Shown piece after piece: positions 28,001-43,300 of a stretch of 64,000 nt of DNA. Within the stretch, counting starts at the first letter, position 1. Each line of letters begins with the position of its first letter. The notes beneath the pieces were generated by a model. That model was not told the DNA's origin and did no database searches. It saw only the letters and a program-made list of their open reading frames with translations. The stretch lies in contig CM068588.1 in NCBI GenBank assembly GCA_035048485.1, positions 496,001-560,000 on the forward strand, given 5' to 3'. The stretch comes from Pteria penguin (Eukaryota; Mollusca; Bivalvia; Pterioida; Pteriidae). Both the position numbers and the translations under genes were made by a program.

Positions 28001-31000
28001 AAAAAGTGGGGACAATTACTTGAGAAGCTTTCTCTGTAAGGTATCTGTATTTTTACCTATTCAAGTAAACACTATCTTTGCATTGTGAAAATGATGTTTG
28101 CTATTATAATTTTCATCAAGTTTTACATCAGATTTATCAGCTCATTTAGTGCACAAGTTTTGCTAGGACAGTTTCATTAATATCAAAGTAACTGCTTACT
28201 TTTATGAGGAATTACTTCCTGTTTATTCAGATCACTTTATCAATCCTTTTGGCACTACCAATTTTTTAATGCAAAGCTCTAGATCATTTATACCATACAG
28301 TTTCATCTTTGATATATAAATTTATAATTTTGCCACCATCCATCTTTGTGTAATATGGGAAATATCTCATATGTCAAACAATGATTCTACTGCTTAACTT
28401 TTATTGTCTATTCAGAACTATATTTTAACTGTCCTTCTTGTGTACTTGCATACATATATCTACCACTGTATGTATTACGCAAAACTCATCATTTTATTAT
28501 ACTAGTTGTAAGGACAGCTCATATACTTTGTCATTATTGTTAAAGTTTCGACTGTGGTTTGTCACATGATTTATTTTGGATACTATATACGACAGCTTGA
28601 TCCACAGTTTTCTGAGATACCTTTGTCTGATACAAACATCTACTAGCATCTAAAAGCCAAACTCTACGGGCAATACATTCTGTCCAACATAGAAAACAAA
28701 TTAACCAGCGAATACTGCTCAACATCAGCTTTATTCAAATACTTTTCTTATAGATTATGATACAAAATAGAACAATATGAATACTAACCCATTATTTCCA
28801 ATCACATCAGATACAAAACTAAATCCTCATTGAACATTGTCTATATATTGTACACATTACACATAAGGATGATTAAAGATATGTTCCTCAACGATTGTTC
28901 ACCTTTACTTCCGATGAGAGATTAAAAGATTAACAGTGTAATCCTCCCCCTCCCTTTCCATGTTGATTAAGACTGTCTGTTTTACACGCAGAAACCTTGA
29001 TTAAAAAGTCACACTCTGTCAGATGGATAGCAGGATAGGCATACAATATCATACAGAAGTACAAAGAAAATCAAATGAAGTTAAACCTGTATGATCATGG
29101 TCCCAATCCATAGTAATGACACAGTCATGTAAAAAATTTAGGTATGATAAAACTGCAAGCAACAGTATTCAAGACATGCCTGGGACACCACTTGTGACAG
29201 GTAGACTTAAAGGAAGAAGACAAAAACAGAAATGGATGACAAAGAGATAGATGACTAAAAAATACCGGTAGTAGCTAAAATTGTACTCAAATAACTGAAG
29301 TCCTTAATGGTCCAAAGACATAATACCCACTCTGCTTTAAAATCACTTCCCATTTAAGTTGAATTTTCAAATCCTGAAAGTCTAAATTGTTAGGTGTAAA
29401 TGTACATGGATATGACTTTGTACCTGAATGTTTAAGGTCCAGTTTTCGTCGTTTAGCATGCAGTTCAGCTAGCCTCTGTTTTTTCTCTTCTTCTGTCATC
29501 ATTCCTGCTGCCTCTGTCAGGTCATCTATCGTGTCATCCTGCAGTAAAGCCAGCATTTGCTCTCTTTCATCATCGTGCCTCAGGATCACTTCTCGTAAGT
29601 AGGCCATCTGCCAGCCTGTTAAGTCACCTAACCAAAGAAAGTACACAATATCTATTCATTCTATTTAAGATTTTTTTTTCTATACATTCATAAGATATCA
29701 CTGTTTGTAAATGACACATTTCATCTGGAGCTCATTTATGTCACAAACATAATGATCTAAAATAAACAGGTCAAAACAATTTGATGTACAGTAATTAAGT
29801 TCTAATAACATTATTGCTTAATTTCTGAGCAAAATTGGTCCCCGTCAATACCTTGTGTAGAAAGTGCCTCTTGATAATTTTCATGTAGTATGGACAAGGT
29901 TTGTATTAAAATAAAGTTTTCAATATCTGTAAGATATTTGCAAGATATTGATGTATCTTCTAGGAGGCTACATGTGTATAAGGTGTAAGTTTTGGACACA
30001 AGATACAAGTTACTCTCAGTGAGGCACTCATATGGTATAATGTCTTAAATAGATCATGTCTTTTGTATAGTACGGTCAAACTTTGATAACTTTAATGTCA
30101 AAATCCCCAGGAAACTTGAAATAATCCTGCGGTCCCAATAACTTTACTTTTTATTTTAACAACAATACAGAGACTTCGAAAACTCAAACCTACCGACACT
30201 CGAAGAGATTTCAAAAGTCAATTACACTTAAAGTTATCCAAGATTGACAATACATTGCTTAATTAGCATGCTAATGTTGTCATGTTTAGTAGCTACACTT
30301 CTCTTTTGGGGATGGCAAAGCTTACCGCTACTGCAACCTTAGTCAAAGCAATTCCATCTAGGGTAATTAGTTCAGAACAACATGACTTAGAATTCTCAAG
30401 TTATAAACCACGTTCCTCCTCACTATGTCCAGGGTACCATGTTCCTCCTCACTATGTCCAGGGTACCACGTTCATCTTTACTATGTCCAGGGTACCACGT
30501 TCCTCCTCACTATGTCCAGGGTACCACATTCATCCTTACTATATCCAGGGTACCACGCTCATCCTTACTATGTCCAGGGTACCACGTTCATCCTTACTAT
30601 GTCCAGGGTACCACGTTCATCCTTACTATGTCCAGGGTACCACGTTCATCCTTACTATGTCCAGGGTACCACGTTCCTCCTTACTATGTCCAGGGTACCA
30701 CATTCATCCTTACTATGTCCAGGGTACCACGTTCATCCTTACTATATCCAGGGTACCATGTTCATCCTTACCTTGCTCAGGTCGTGGTGTCCTGTCTACT
30801 TTCTTCTCAAACAAGTCACTATGAAGAAGCCTTGAGCTCCGCACATGAATTCTCTTCTTTGCTAACTCATGTTGTCGAATGTTATCACCAGCATGTCTGT
30901 AACAGAAATTATTAAAGCTTGCAATAAGTACTTTAAAGTACACAATCTAAGACAATATAAAAGAAACAAGAGAACAGCAAAATGGAACTTCCCCTCACAT

Positions 31001-34000
31001 GAGCTCTACTTTTGACCTTTGACCTTTAAAATCAATAAGGATCTTTTTCTCATCATATAAACAAACACAAAAAGTTGATCAATCTTTATTACTAAACATG
31101 TCTTGTGGAATGTCCCCAACGTGATAGACAGTTTTTAGCACAAATAAACTGATGGAATGACTGACACGTGTGGTGTATCTTTGTTCCCTCAGAAATGTAT
31201 TGCATGAGAAAATAAGGCTATTCTATCAGTACAAAATCTTAATATATCAAATAAAGAAGATTAAAACAAACTGAAAGAGACAAATTACCTTAGTTTGTAG
31301 GGGTTATAATGATCAAATATGTAAAATACAAGCATAACTAGTGTCATTAGACTGTAGCACTGACAACAATGTATGACGGTGGACATTCATGATTCTCTCA
31401 CAATCAGGAGTGAAACTAGGTTCATGGGAAGAGTAAGTTAATAAAAATCTTACACAGAAACAAGGGGTGTTTAAGGTTTCATGAAAGAAAGATAAATTTC
31501 TATAACGGGCTATATAAACAGTACTGCTATGCATGATACAGAACATTTCTCATTCATAGCATAAAAATATAGGTAATAAGGTATTATTATGAAATTAATA
31601 ACTTTATGCCTTGATTTCTGAAAAAGAGAAAATGGATGGCATTTGTTGTACTTTAATTAGAAAGATCTTCAAGAGTTGTCAATGTACGAATACTTCTTAT
31701 TTTGTCTGAATGTGTTGTGGTTGACAAATCTGACCCAGAACACCAAAGTAGAGTTCACAACTGGTGCAATGTCACTGTGCACTCATGGCAATGTACCATT
31801 ATAGATATTCATTGATTCGAGTAGATAAGAAGCGAGACTGTGTGCTCTGGACAGATAAGCATCTACCACTTAGCAAGCTTCACCCGTCATGAAAGTCCAA
31901 AACATACAAACCACACATAAATATATTGTATAGGAATAGAACCCTCACTTAAATAATAGGGTCCATGTATCCATGAAGTAAGTATTCCCTGCTTGGCCAG
32001 CTGCGTCCTCCATACTAATGTCTTACCTAGAAGATAGGACAGCTTCCACCCTCTCCAGTAGACCAACATAGCGAGCTGCAACCTCAAAGTCTTCCTCCGT
32101 TTGACTGGCAAATGTTTCTAGCCGGAGCTGAAGGATTTTAAGCCGCTGCTGCCTAATGGGAAGACTTTTTGTGTCTTTTCTTTTCAGCCACTCAAGCAAT
32201 ACTTCTTGTTCATTATCAAAACGTGATACTAGGTCAGCAAGGATATTGACTGGATCAAAGCTACCATGAGCCATCTCATCTGAAAAACAGTGCACATATC
32301 TTATAGATACTACAAGCAGTCAACAAATAAATGAAAGGATCTACAAAGGAAGGTAGGGAGACTTCATACAGCCAAAAGTTGAAATGTTTATATGTTCTTT
32401 CATAAAACAAGAGTGAAATATAACAGCTTTTTCAATATTGAAATTACTATCATATGATCTTTATCTCTCCCAATAAAAATTCTTTGTGTTTTTAAGGAAT
32501 TAACTACAATACTATGTGCAGTATTACATGTATACACAAGGAAATAAAATGTAGTTTTTTCCATCCTGCAACTGGAGCTATGCACTACCTAATACCTAAG
32601 CAAAACATTGATTCTGATTTTTTACCTGATTGATTGACCCCCATAGTGTACACTTCAGCTTATTGTCATATATTGTGTCTTACCTTGTATCACACCTGTC
32701 TCATGCTGCTTTAACATCCGAGCATAAAATTCTCCTTTCTCTTCACCTATCAACTTTCTCAATGAAGGCAACATCTGAAAATCAAAAAATTACAAGCTGT
32801 GTTAGTGAAACACTAATGCCCCCAGTGGCAACAAAGTACGAAAACTTATTCTTAGCATGAAGGTCATTGTCAAGGTCAAAAGGTCATCGACCTTAGAGTC
32901 ATTTGAAAGGGCTTCATTAGTTGAGTACACATGTCAAATAAGAAGTCTCTATCCCTCACTGTTCAAAAGTTGTGGCCAAGGTTAAAGTTGACAACAGACA
33001 AACAGACATGGCAAAAACAATATGCCGCTGACCTATTGATCCACGGACATAAACCATTAATCAATTAAATATAATCAAACCAGATGTAACTCATTTGGTT
33101 CATTAAGATGACAAGTTTAGTATCTCTGTAAGAAACCAAATGAGTTACATTCCAGAAATGTGGTGATTGCAGATGTGCATATGAACAGATGGTCAGATAG
33201 ACGGACATAGGAGTTAATGGATGGATAGACACAATGAAAGCAGCATATGTCCCTTCAACTTCAATGACTTTGAGAGAGCACAATAGGATGAGTGATAATC
33301 AGTTTTATAAGTCCTACCTTTGCTTTTCCTCGAGGTCCAATCAAATCATCCAGATCTGAAAAGTTACCCTCTCCTCTTAACTTTATTTCATTTTTCTTTC
33401 TTTCCTTGATTTCTTTTCTTTTGTCTTTATCTGACATTCTGAAATTAAATATGTAATGTCAGTGGTGAAATTCCTCCCCTATCTTTCTCTTTATTGACTC
33501 TCTTATCACATTCTTACAATTCTATCTACACTACTTTACCACTTGTATTAGTTTCTTATCACTATAATTACACTTCTATAAACTCTTTATTTTATTGTAA
33601 CATTACCATTTGCTTTACTTTCTTACTCAACACCACTTTACCATTTGCTTTACTGTCTTACTTCAACACCACTTTACCATTTGCTTTACTTTCTTACTTC
33701 AACACCACTATACCATTTGCTGTAATAGTTTCTTACTTCAACACCACTTTACCATTTGCTTTACTTTCCTACTTCAACACCACTTTACTATTTGCTTTTC
33801 CTTTCTTACTCAACACCACTTTACCATTTGCTTTACTTTCTTACTTCAACACCACTTTACCATTTGGTGTAGTAGTATCATACTTTAACATCACTTTATC
33901 ACTGATATTAATTTCTCACCTTTTCCAGTCGATGCCTTTCTCATCTCTCAGTCCCATGATGATAACTCTCTCTCGTAATGCATCATATTTCTCATCCAGG

Positions 34001-34280
34001 GCAATCATGTACTCTCGTTCATCCTCAGTGATCTCCAGAGTTCCTAGTATCACATATGCAATGTTGTCAAAGTGTTCCTGTCTCCTCACCTTATTTTCTG
34101 TTAATATCAGATGCACCATTTCCTCTGCATTCTACGAAGTCACAGAAAAAAATGTTTAACAACTTCATGAGAAATTGTGTAATAAACTGTATCAGTACAA
34201 GAACCGACCAATCATTTCTATTATGATCATATTTTATCATAGAGCTTTTTCCTTGCCCATCCCCTTCCTTCTATCATACC

Positions 34281-34320
<40 letters not shown>

Positions 34321-37300
34321 GGAAGAACAACTCATAAATCATTATGAAATTTATCATAATATTGCTGTGCGTTGTTGGAAAATCAATGAAAACCACGAAA
34401 ATCAAGAAAAATTAGACAACAATAAAATTTTCCAATATACAGCATACAATTCAATATGCCCTGGTAAGTCACAGATTTTAAGATTTGTTACATTGTTTAA
34501 AATTATTGTCTCACCTTGGAATGTATCTCCTGAATTTTAAGGTGGAATTCCACTTCCTGTCTTTGCATCAGGTCAGCTAGGACACTGGCATTGGTTTCCT
34601 CCTCAGAGATTTTAGGACTAGTATCTTGTAATTCTTGCTTTCTGTTCTCGTAGTACAGTGCCACAGCTGGAAAATAGGAATTCTCTTTTTAACGTAAAAA
34701 ATATCTAAAGTGCAGCATGAAGCATGTAGCAGAGTGCTTTTCCTGCTACTATACCTTAGTCTAGCCATCTACATGTATAAATGCGTAGTGGCATCAGTTG
34801 TGGTATTAACATGTCATCATCGGCAAGTATTCCGCTCAGGTGGCATTTGCCTATCATCTATTTAGCACCATATAAAACCAGCCATAAACTCTGATCTTAT
34901 AAATCTTCATGGCTTGGAGGAGGTTTTATTTTACTCTTAATTTATATGTACAAGTATAAAACTAATGATATACTTATGGGTGATAAGTACTATGTAGCAC
35001 TTGTTTAATAACATAATCTTCACTTTGTCTGAACTCACCCTCTAACAAAATTCTGTGGACCATTTTGGGATCAGGAGAACTGCTATTTTTCCAGTTTCGA
35101 TGCTGATTTCTCAGACCCTTGAGAGCTCTGGTACGTTCCTGCTCAGTGATGGACTTAGCATCAACCTTCTGCCCTGCAATATCTCTACCTTGTAACATAT
35201 GAATCAAAGCTTCCCTCTCATATAGATGTTTCTGTACAATCTCTGCAACATATTTCTGCTGGATGTTGACCAAGCCAATGTCAGTTAGATCTTCTACGTC
35301 CACCTCGTCCTTGGGGCAGCGTCTCTGTTTACGACCTTTACGGAGAGACAAACGTTCAAGGCCAAGTTTTTCACAACGTATTCTATCCCAATCTAGTAAT
35401 CTGTTACAATGAAAACAAAAGTTATACAAATATCTGAAAAAAAGATAACAACAAGAATCATAAAGATCAGACATTGCACATAATTCTTAATTTTAGTAGA
35501 ATTAATATTTTAGTGTACTTAGCACTGTCCCAAGTCTGCTAATTTATAACTATGCTGATAATATCAAGAAGCTCTACTTTGAGCTGAGCCAGTATAACTC
35601 AACTGGCTAGGTGCTGGGTTCAAGTCCTGCACATGGCTTATCAGTGTCCTGTCTGTCTGATGAGACAGTAAAAACAGAGGTCACCTGTGATGGTAAACAT
35701 GGCACATAAAAGATCCCTCAATGCTTCTGGTGTGTCCAGTGCAGAGGTGTGTATTTCTGTGTATTGCATAAAGTAGATACCATCGCCATATAAAAGCATT
35801 AAATGTAAAATAAGAATCCAACAAATAAATCCACTTTCAGCTTTTGTGCTTAAAATTTCAATGCACAGATAGACACATCTGTAAAATAACGTTACCGGTA
35901 GCTATAAATCTATGGCCTTACAATGGCCTACCTGTAATGTAACTTTAGAGGTTCCAGTGCTATACACTCATGGCCTTACAATGGTCTACCTGTACAGTAA
36001 CTTTAGAGGTTCTAGTGCTATACACACATGGCCTTACAATGGCCTACCTGTACAGTACCTTTTGAGGTTCTAGTGCTATACACTCATGGCCTTACAATGG
36101 CCTACCTGTACAGTAACTTTAGAGGTTCTAGTGCTATACACTCATGGCCTTACAATGGCCTACCTGTACAGTACCTTTTGAGGTTCTAGTGCTATACACT
36201 CATGGCCTTACAATGGCCTACCTGTACAGTAACTTTAGAGGTTCTAGTGCTATACACTCATGGCCTTACAATGGCCTACCTGTACAGTAACTTTAGAGGT
36301 TCTAGTGCTATACACACATGGCCTTACAATGGCCTACCTGTACAGTAACTTTAGAGGTTCTAGTGCTATACACACATGGCTTTACAATGGCCTACCTGTA
36401 CAGTAACTTTAGAGGTTCTAGTGCTATACACTCATGGCCTTACAATGGTCTACCTGTACAGTAACTTTAGAGGTTCTAGTGCTATACACACATGGCCTTA
36501 CAATGGCCTACCTGTACAGTAACTTTAGAGGTTCTAGTGCTATACACACATGGCTTTACAATGGCCTACCTTTACAGTAACTTTAGAGGTTCTAGTGCTA
36601 TACACACATGGCCTTATAATGACCTACCTTAAAGAGGAACTACATAAAGTGACTTTACAATTAAGTGTCCCAACCCAAGCTCTTTCCACTCATAAACCAA
36701 TACAGTGATGCTCCGTTTATCCGGACACGTTTGTTCCCGGCTGATTTGTCCGGATAAACGGATTTTCCGGATTACCGGATCATAGTACCGGTACATTAGA
36801 TGTTAAAGAATCTTATTTCTTGATAAAAGAAGGGTGTACACAGTACAAATTAAAGCACAAGTAATAATCCTTACATGCGTTTAATTTGTATACGAAGAAA
36901 TATATATCTATTACGTATTTCAATGTATTAACATCTTTAGTAAATTGTACATTAATTGCAGCAAAACTTCTGAAAACTGCATCACTTTCAACTCACTGTT
37001 CTCTCTTTAAATGTTGACAGCTGCCTTTGTATATACCTCGCGCTTAATTTCACTTGTGTCGAGATCAGAGTGTTTATCTAACGTCCTGCTGTGTCATACA
37101 AATTTAGAATTGAAAAGCATTTATGTCCAGATAAATTTATACAGTGTTCATGTTTTAAATATAAAAATTTTCCATAACTATAAAACAGAAGAATAACTAA
37201 AAGTTAAAACTTCTCTACAAAATAATGTAATAAGCACTAAGTAAGGATACGTTATCAATTATCGATCTGAGACAGAAGAGTGACGTTACCTAAAGTGTGG

Positions 37301-40300
37301 TTAAAATCTAAAGTCCCAATTTTTAAATTAACAATGTAAGCTGCCAAATCGGCAATTTACTTTTATTTACTATCATTCAACTAACAGTAATCTTCATTTC
37401 TGACGTGAGCGTGTACTGACTCATTAAAAAGCAATCATCAATGACCGCTAACATGACGTTTGACTGTATCACAATCGGTCAGTTCTTAATTGGATAGGTA
37501 ATTAACATACCATAGGAAGGTGACCAGGTAAACGCGTCGTTTAACTGTTAAACAAACAATCGGCGCAGAAGAGAGAAGCAGTGTATTAATTAAACTGCAG
37601 TTATTTGCTACAGCTACGTCCAGAAAGCAAAATTTTGTCCAGATTATCGGAGCAAATTTCATGAACTTTTGGAATTCCGTACCCGAATTTCCTTGTCCGG
37701 ATCCAGAACGTGGATTTCTGGATTACCGGATCAAACTATCACTTGGGAAATCCGGAAGTGGATTTTCCGGATAAACGGAGCCCGGATTAACGGAGCATCA
37801 CTGTAATTGTTAAATTTTTAGTCAAAGTAGTGTAAATACTAATGACGGAAATGAATTTTTTTTTCTTCTGATTTTGATGTAGATGCATTTCATTCTTCTG
37901 TATTTTCTGTTGTTTCCATTCTCTAACCATACCTGTCAGATTTGTATTCTTGATCTCGTTCCGCTATTCCTATTGCAATAGCAGCATGTTGGAAGCCATC
38001 TTCGTCTCCGATCAACAACTGTTGTCGGGAAAGTCTGCTGTTCTCCATTGTGAGGACAGACATAGAACCTCCTTGAGACTTGACATGTGAGAGAAGGAAC
38101 TCTTTCTCCTCCTTGCAGCGTTTATAGAGTGCACACAAGGCACTTCCACAAGTATGGCTACCTACAAACATTTTAGACCAATGCAATGCTGATGTGATTT
38201 ACAAACAGTATCATATTAGTTCCCGACAAACATTTTAGATAAACATCAAATACAATACAAATGATCAACTTGATTTGTAAATGAGTCATAAAGAATTTAT
38301 GGTTAGAAAACATGAAATATTAAAATGAACTATATCTATATGAAGTATCATAGCATCTTTAGTAAGAATCGCACCATCTAATGTTGCCATATACTGGGAC
38401 TGTATCGTCTGGCTGATCTCCAGTCTGGTATACCCTTGTGCTGTCATCGTTTTCACTTTCTCTAACACTTCCTTTTTATGTTCCACATCTATATTTCGTA
38501 TCTCTCCCATCAAAGATAGAAGAGTTCCATTCATTGGCATGCCAGCTCCAGAAAGGGAGAAAACCTCCTCCTCAAAGTTGCCATGTCGACGCAGTTGTCT
38601 TTCTTGTTTACACAGTTGTTCATATATTTCTGGTTGATCGCCTTCCAAAGCTAAAAACATAGTCATGTAACCTTTTTTATACTTATCTCTCAAACAGTGG
38701 GTGGGACAGTCAATATATAACAGTATAACAAAGTTTCTGCAATATACAGAGGGTACAAATTATTGATGTATATAACCTGTCTAGCAATTCATTCTAGACA
38801 GCAAATGTGAACGCCAAGGTTACTTTGTTAGATAAAGCTAACATATGTTATACAGAAGCCGGTGTTGCCTAATGGATGAGGTGCTCAGCTTGTGACCTAG
38901 AGGTCCCAGGTTTGACTCCTGCCCTGGGCAAACCGGTGTTCTATTTTTTACAGTTATACATTAAAACAGGGTCTGTAATTTGCATCATGTGATTACTGAG
39001 ATCTTGCATGGTCGTCTGCTTCTGCTACAATGTTAGAGCATTGAAATATCAGCTACGTAATAATTTGAAATGTTAACTGAGAAAACCTTCTTATATGACA
39101 TTTCAATAAAAAGGACATATCATTCTTATTTTTAAATACAAATAAGGAGAGAATTAACAAATTCGTTCCATTTACTTATATCAGTAAGGCGTTGATTTGC
39201 TCAGAAGAACCATTGCGACAAAAAATTACAAATTGGTTTTGGAAAATAAAATAAAATAAAAGAATATTTACAGACATCTATACTTTGTGCAAAAATTAAA
39301 CCCTTAAGTATAGGCATATTTATTTTTCATTGTGCTATTGAATATATGTATGTTTTCATTTTCAAAACTCCATAGGCCTTGTGACACATCTATACTGCCC
39401 CAACTCATGTTGAATAATTGTCCAGTAATTATCGTTCCTCACTGGAAAAAGAATGTAAATCTACAAAGATTGGAGTGTTTTCTTACTGGAAGCCATCTTG
39501 GCCATCTCCATCAGTAATTTTTCTCTCAGCAGGTCGTACTTTGTATCAAGCATTTCCAGGATTCTGTTCAGTGTGATCTGGTTGGTAGGTTTGCTTATGG
39601 TTTCTGCGTCATCAGCCTCGAGGCCGTCATCAAACAACATGGCTTCTACACCTTGCTTCTTCCATCTGTAATCAGATTACGTAGGAGACTTCTGATCTCT
39701 GTAAACTACCTCCAAAATGTTTAGCACATATAGACATGTGTTTCACATATTATTGTTTAGTTGTATTTAGTAACACTTGCAGTTTACAAGTTTGGTCTTA
39801 CTTATTACTTAAGCCAGTTTCTTTTTAGTATGACCTTGCCAGTTTCTTATCAACATGGTCTTACTTACTTGGCCAGATTCCTATTAGCATAGTCTTACTT
39901 ACTTAGCCAGTTGCTATTAGGCTAGCACAGTACTTATATCGCCAGTTTGTTATTAACATGGACCCTACTTTGCTAGTTTCCTATCAGCATGGCAAAGTCT
40001 TACTTACTTGACCAGTTTCCAATCAGTAGCATGGTCTTGCTTACTAGGCCACTTTACTAATAACATAGCGAGATTCCTATAAACACGGTTTTACCTATTT
40101 AACCAATTTCCCATTCACCATAAACATGGACCTTACTTAGCCAGTTTCCCATAACCGCATTGTGTTACTTGGTTAACTAGTTTGAAATTGGTATGGTGTA
40201 ACTTGTCAGTTGTCAGTTTCTAATCAACAGCATGGTGTAACTAATAGCCAGTTTCCTATCAGCATGGTGTTACTTAGCCAGTCTCTTATCAACAGAATGT

Positions 40301-43300
40301 ATTGCTTAGACAGTTTCCCATTTACAGAATGTTACTTTGCCAGTCAACTATCAACAGCATGGTGTTACTTAGCCAGTTAACGATCTACAGCATGGTGTTA
40401 CTTACTTATTTGGCTTTCTGTTAGCATGGGCCTTACTTAGCCAGTTTTATTAGCATGGTATTACTTACTTAGCCAGCTTTCTATTAGCATGGTGTTACTT
40501 AGCCAGTTTCCTATTAATATGGTATTACTTACTTAACCAGCTTCTTATTAGCATGATGTTACTTACTTACCCAGCTTCCTATTAGCATGATGTAACTTAA
40601 CCAGCTTCCGATTAGCATGGTGTTACTTAGTTAGCCCGTTTCCTATTAGAATGGTATTACTTACTTAACCAACTTCCTATTAGAATGATGTTACTTACTT
40701 AGCCAGCTTCCTATTAGCATGGTGTAACTTAACCAGCTTCCGATTAGCATGGTGTTACTTACTTAGCCAGCTTCCTATTAACATGCTGTAACTTTACCAG
40801 CTTCCGATTAGCATGGTGTTACTTAATTATCCAGCTTTCTATTAGCATGATGTTACTGACTCAGCCAGCTTCCTATTAGCATGGTGTTACTTATTCAGCC
40901 TGTTTCTGTTAGCATTATCTTACTCACTTAGCCAACTTCCTATTAGTATGATGTTACTTACATAACCAGCTTACGATTAGCATGGTGTTACTTACTTAGC
41001 CATCTTCCTATTAGCATGGTCTTACTTACTTAGCCAGTTTCCTATTAGAATGGTATTACTTACTTAACCAGCTTCCTATTAGCATGATGTTACTTACTTA
41101 GCCAGCTTCCTATTAGCATAATGTAACTTAACCAGCTTCCGATTAGCATGGTGTTACTTACTTAGCCATCTTCCTATTAACATGGTCTTACTTACTTAGC
41201 CAGTTTCCTATTAGAATGGTATCACTTACTTAACCAGCTTCCTATTAGCATGATGTTACTAACTTAGCCAGCTTCCTATTAGCATAATGTAACTTAACCA
41301 GCTTCCGATTAGCAATGTGTTACTTACTTTGCCAGCTTCCTATTAGCATGGTGTTACTTACTTAGCCAGTTTCCTATTTGAATGGTATTACTTACTTAAC
41401 CAGCTTCCTATTAGCATGGTGTTACTTACTTAGCCAGCTTCCTATTAGCAGGATGTAACTTAACCAGCTTCCTATTAGCATTATGTTACTTACTCAGCCA
41501 GCTTCCTATTAGCATGGTGTTACTTACTTAGCCAGCTTCCTATTAGCATTATCTTACTTACTTAGCCAGCTTATGATTAGCATGGTGTTACTTACTTAGC
41601 AAGCTTCCTATTAGCATGGTGTTACTTATTTAGCCAGCTTCCTATTAGCATGGTGTTACTTAACCAGCTTCCTACTAGCATGGTGTTACTTACTTAGCCA
41701 ACTTATTATTAGCATGATGTAATTTAACCAGCTTCCTATTAGCATTATGTTACTTACTCAGCCAGCTTCCTATTAGCATGGTGTAACTTAACCAGCTTCC
41801 TATTAGCATGATGTAACTTAACCAGCTTCCTATTAGCATGGTGTTACTTACTTAGCAAGCTTATGATTAGCATGGTGTTACTTACTTAGCAAGCTTCCTA
41901 TTAGCATGGTGTTACTTGTTTAGCCAGCTTCCTATTAGCATGGTGTTACTTAACCAGCTTCCTACTAGCATGGTGTTACTTACTTAGCCAACTTCCTATT
42001 AGCATGACGTAACTTAACCAGCTTCTGATTAGCATGGTGTTAATTATTTAGCCAGTTTCTATTAGCATTATCTTATTTACTTAGCCAGCCTCCTATTAGC
42101 ATGGTGTTACTTACTTAACCAGCTTCTTATTAGCATGGTGTTACTTATTCAGCCAGCTTCCTATTAGCATGGTGTTACTTGACCAGCTTCCTATTAGCAT
42201 GGTGTTACCTACTTAGCCAACTTCCTATTAGCATGAGGTAACTTAACCAGCTTCTGATTAGCATGGTGTTACTTATTTAGCCAGTTTCTATTAGCATTAT
42301 CTTACTTACTTAGCCAGCTTCCTATTAGCAAGGTGTTACTTACTTAGCCAGCTTCCTATTAGCATGGTGCTGCGTATAATCATGGTATTCCTGCAACTCT
42401 GCATGTTCATCCTGAAGCGTAAAATTCAATTATGAGTAAAAGTAGGCAGAGAAGTTTGTAGAAATTTGACACAGATGTTTCTGAGAAAATGCATAAAGCA
42501 CCACATGAGAATCCAAAACACAGTGGATATTCAGGGGTTAATTCACCAGTGCTGGTTCACAACTCTTTATCAAATCACGGTGTTTTGTGTATTTTCTCCA
42601 TTAACACACTGATCAAGACCTTAAAGTTTGTATAGGTAATTTGTGAATACAATCTCAAGGCATCAGAACACTGTACTATATATTGCTTCAACAAATATGG
42701 TATATGACAAGAATAAGATTCAATGTTTTCATGTTTTCTGTAAATGAATAGCAAGGCTAATTGTACACTGCATTTAATCAAATGTATTGGAGAAAAAGCA
42801 CAAAACACAGGGGAAAAATCGTGACCTATAACATGGAGAGAATGCAGATGTTTATTTTACCTATGCTAGCTCACACCTTAGTATAAAACCACCATGTTTT
42901 GTATATTATTTCTAAATTTACACCTGAATTATATCATCAGGACCATTGTGTTTTATACAAAAGGTCCAAAACACCTGGACTGTACTGTAAGAGTAATCAA
43001 TTAAGGTTACTGTCCCTTATTAGGCTTACAGTGATGCAGGGTGAGTGTGAATCTGCTACATCAACAGGATAACAATATCATTACAAGTTTAATTAAATGT
43101 CAAAAATTCATTTCAGTGATGAAGTAATAGTTAATTTTACATACATAAAAAGTTTATATTCATTGGCTAACTGATTTGATCTTTATAAAACCATTATTCT
43201 CTTTCTTGAAACATAAAATATGGCCTGCATCTTAGAGAACAGACAGTTTGATATATCAGGTAAGTAGTTAGCCTGCAGTGTAAGTGATATAAATCCTGTT

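Noticed and set aside
30282..30915. Overlapping plus-strand open frames of 136-180 residues
   Set aside because: All three frames are open because the 29-bp unit lacks stops. They overlap E14 antisense and have no gene context.
33494..34159. 221-residue plus-strand open frame
   Set aside because: It runs through the 36-bp minisatellite and then antisense to E10.
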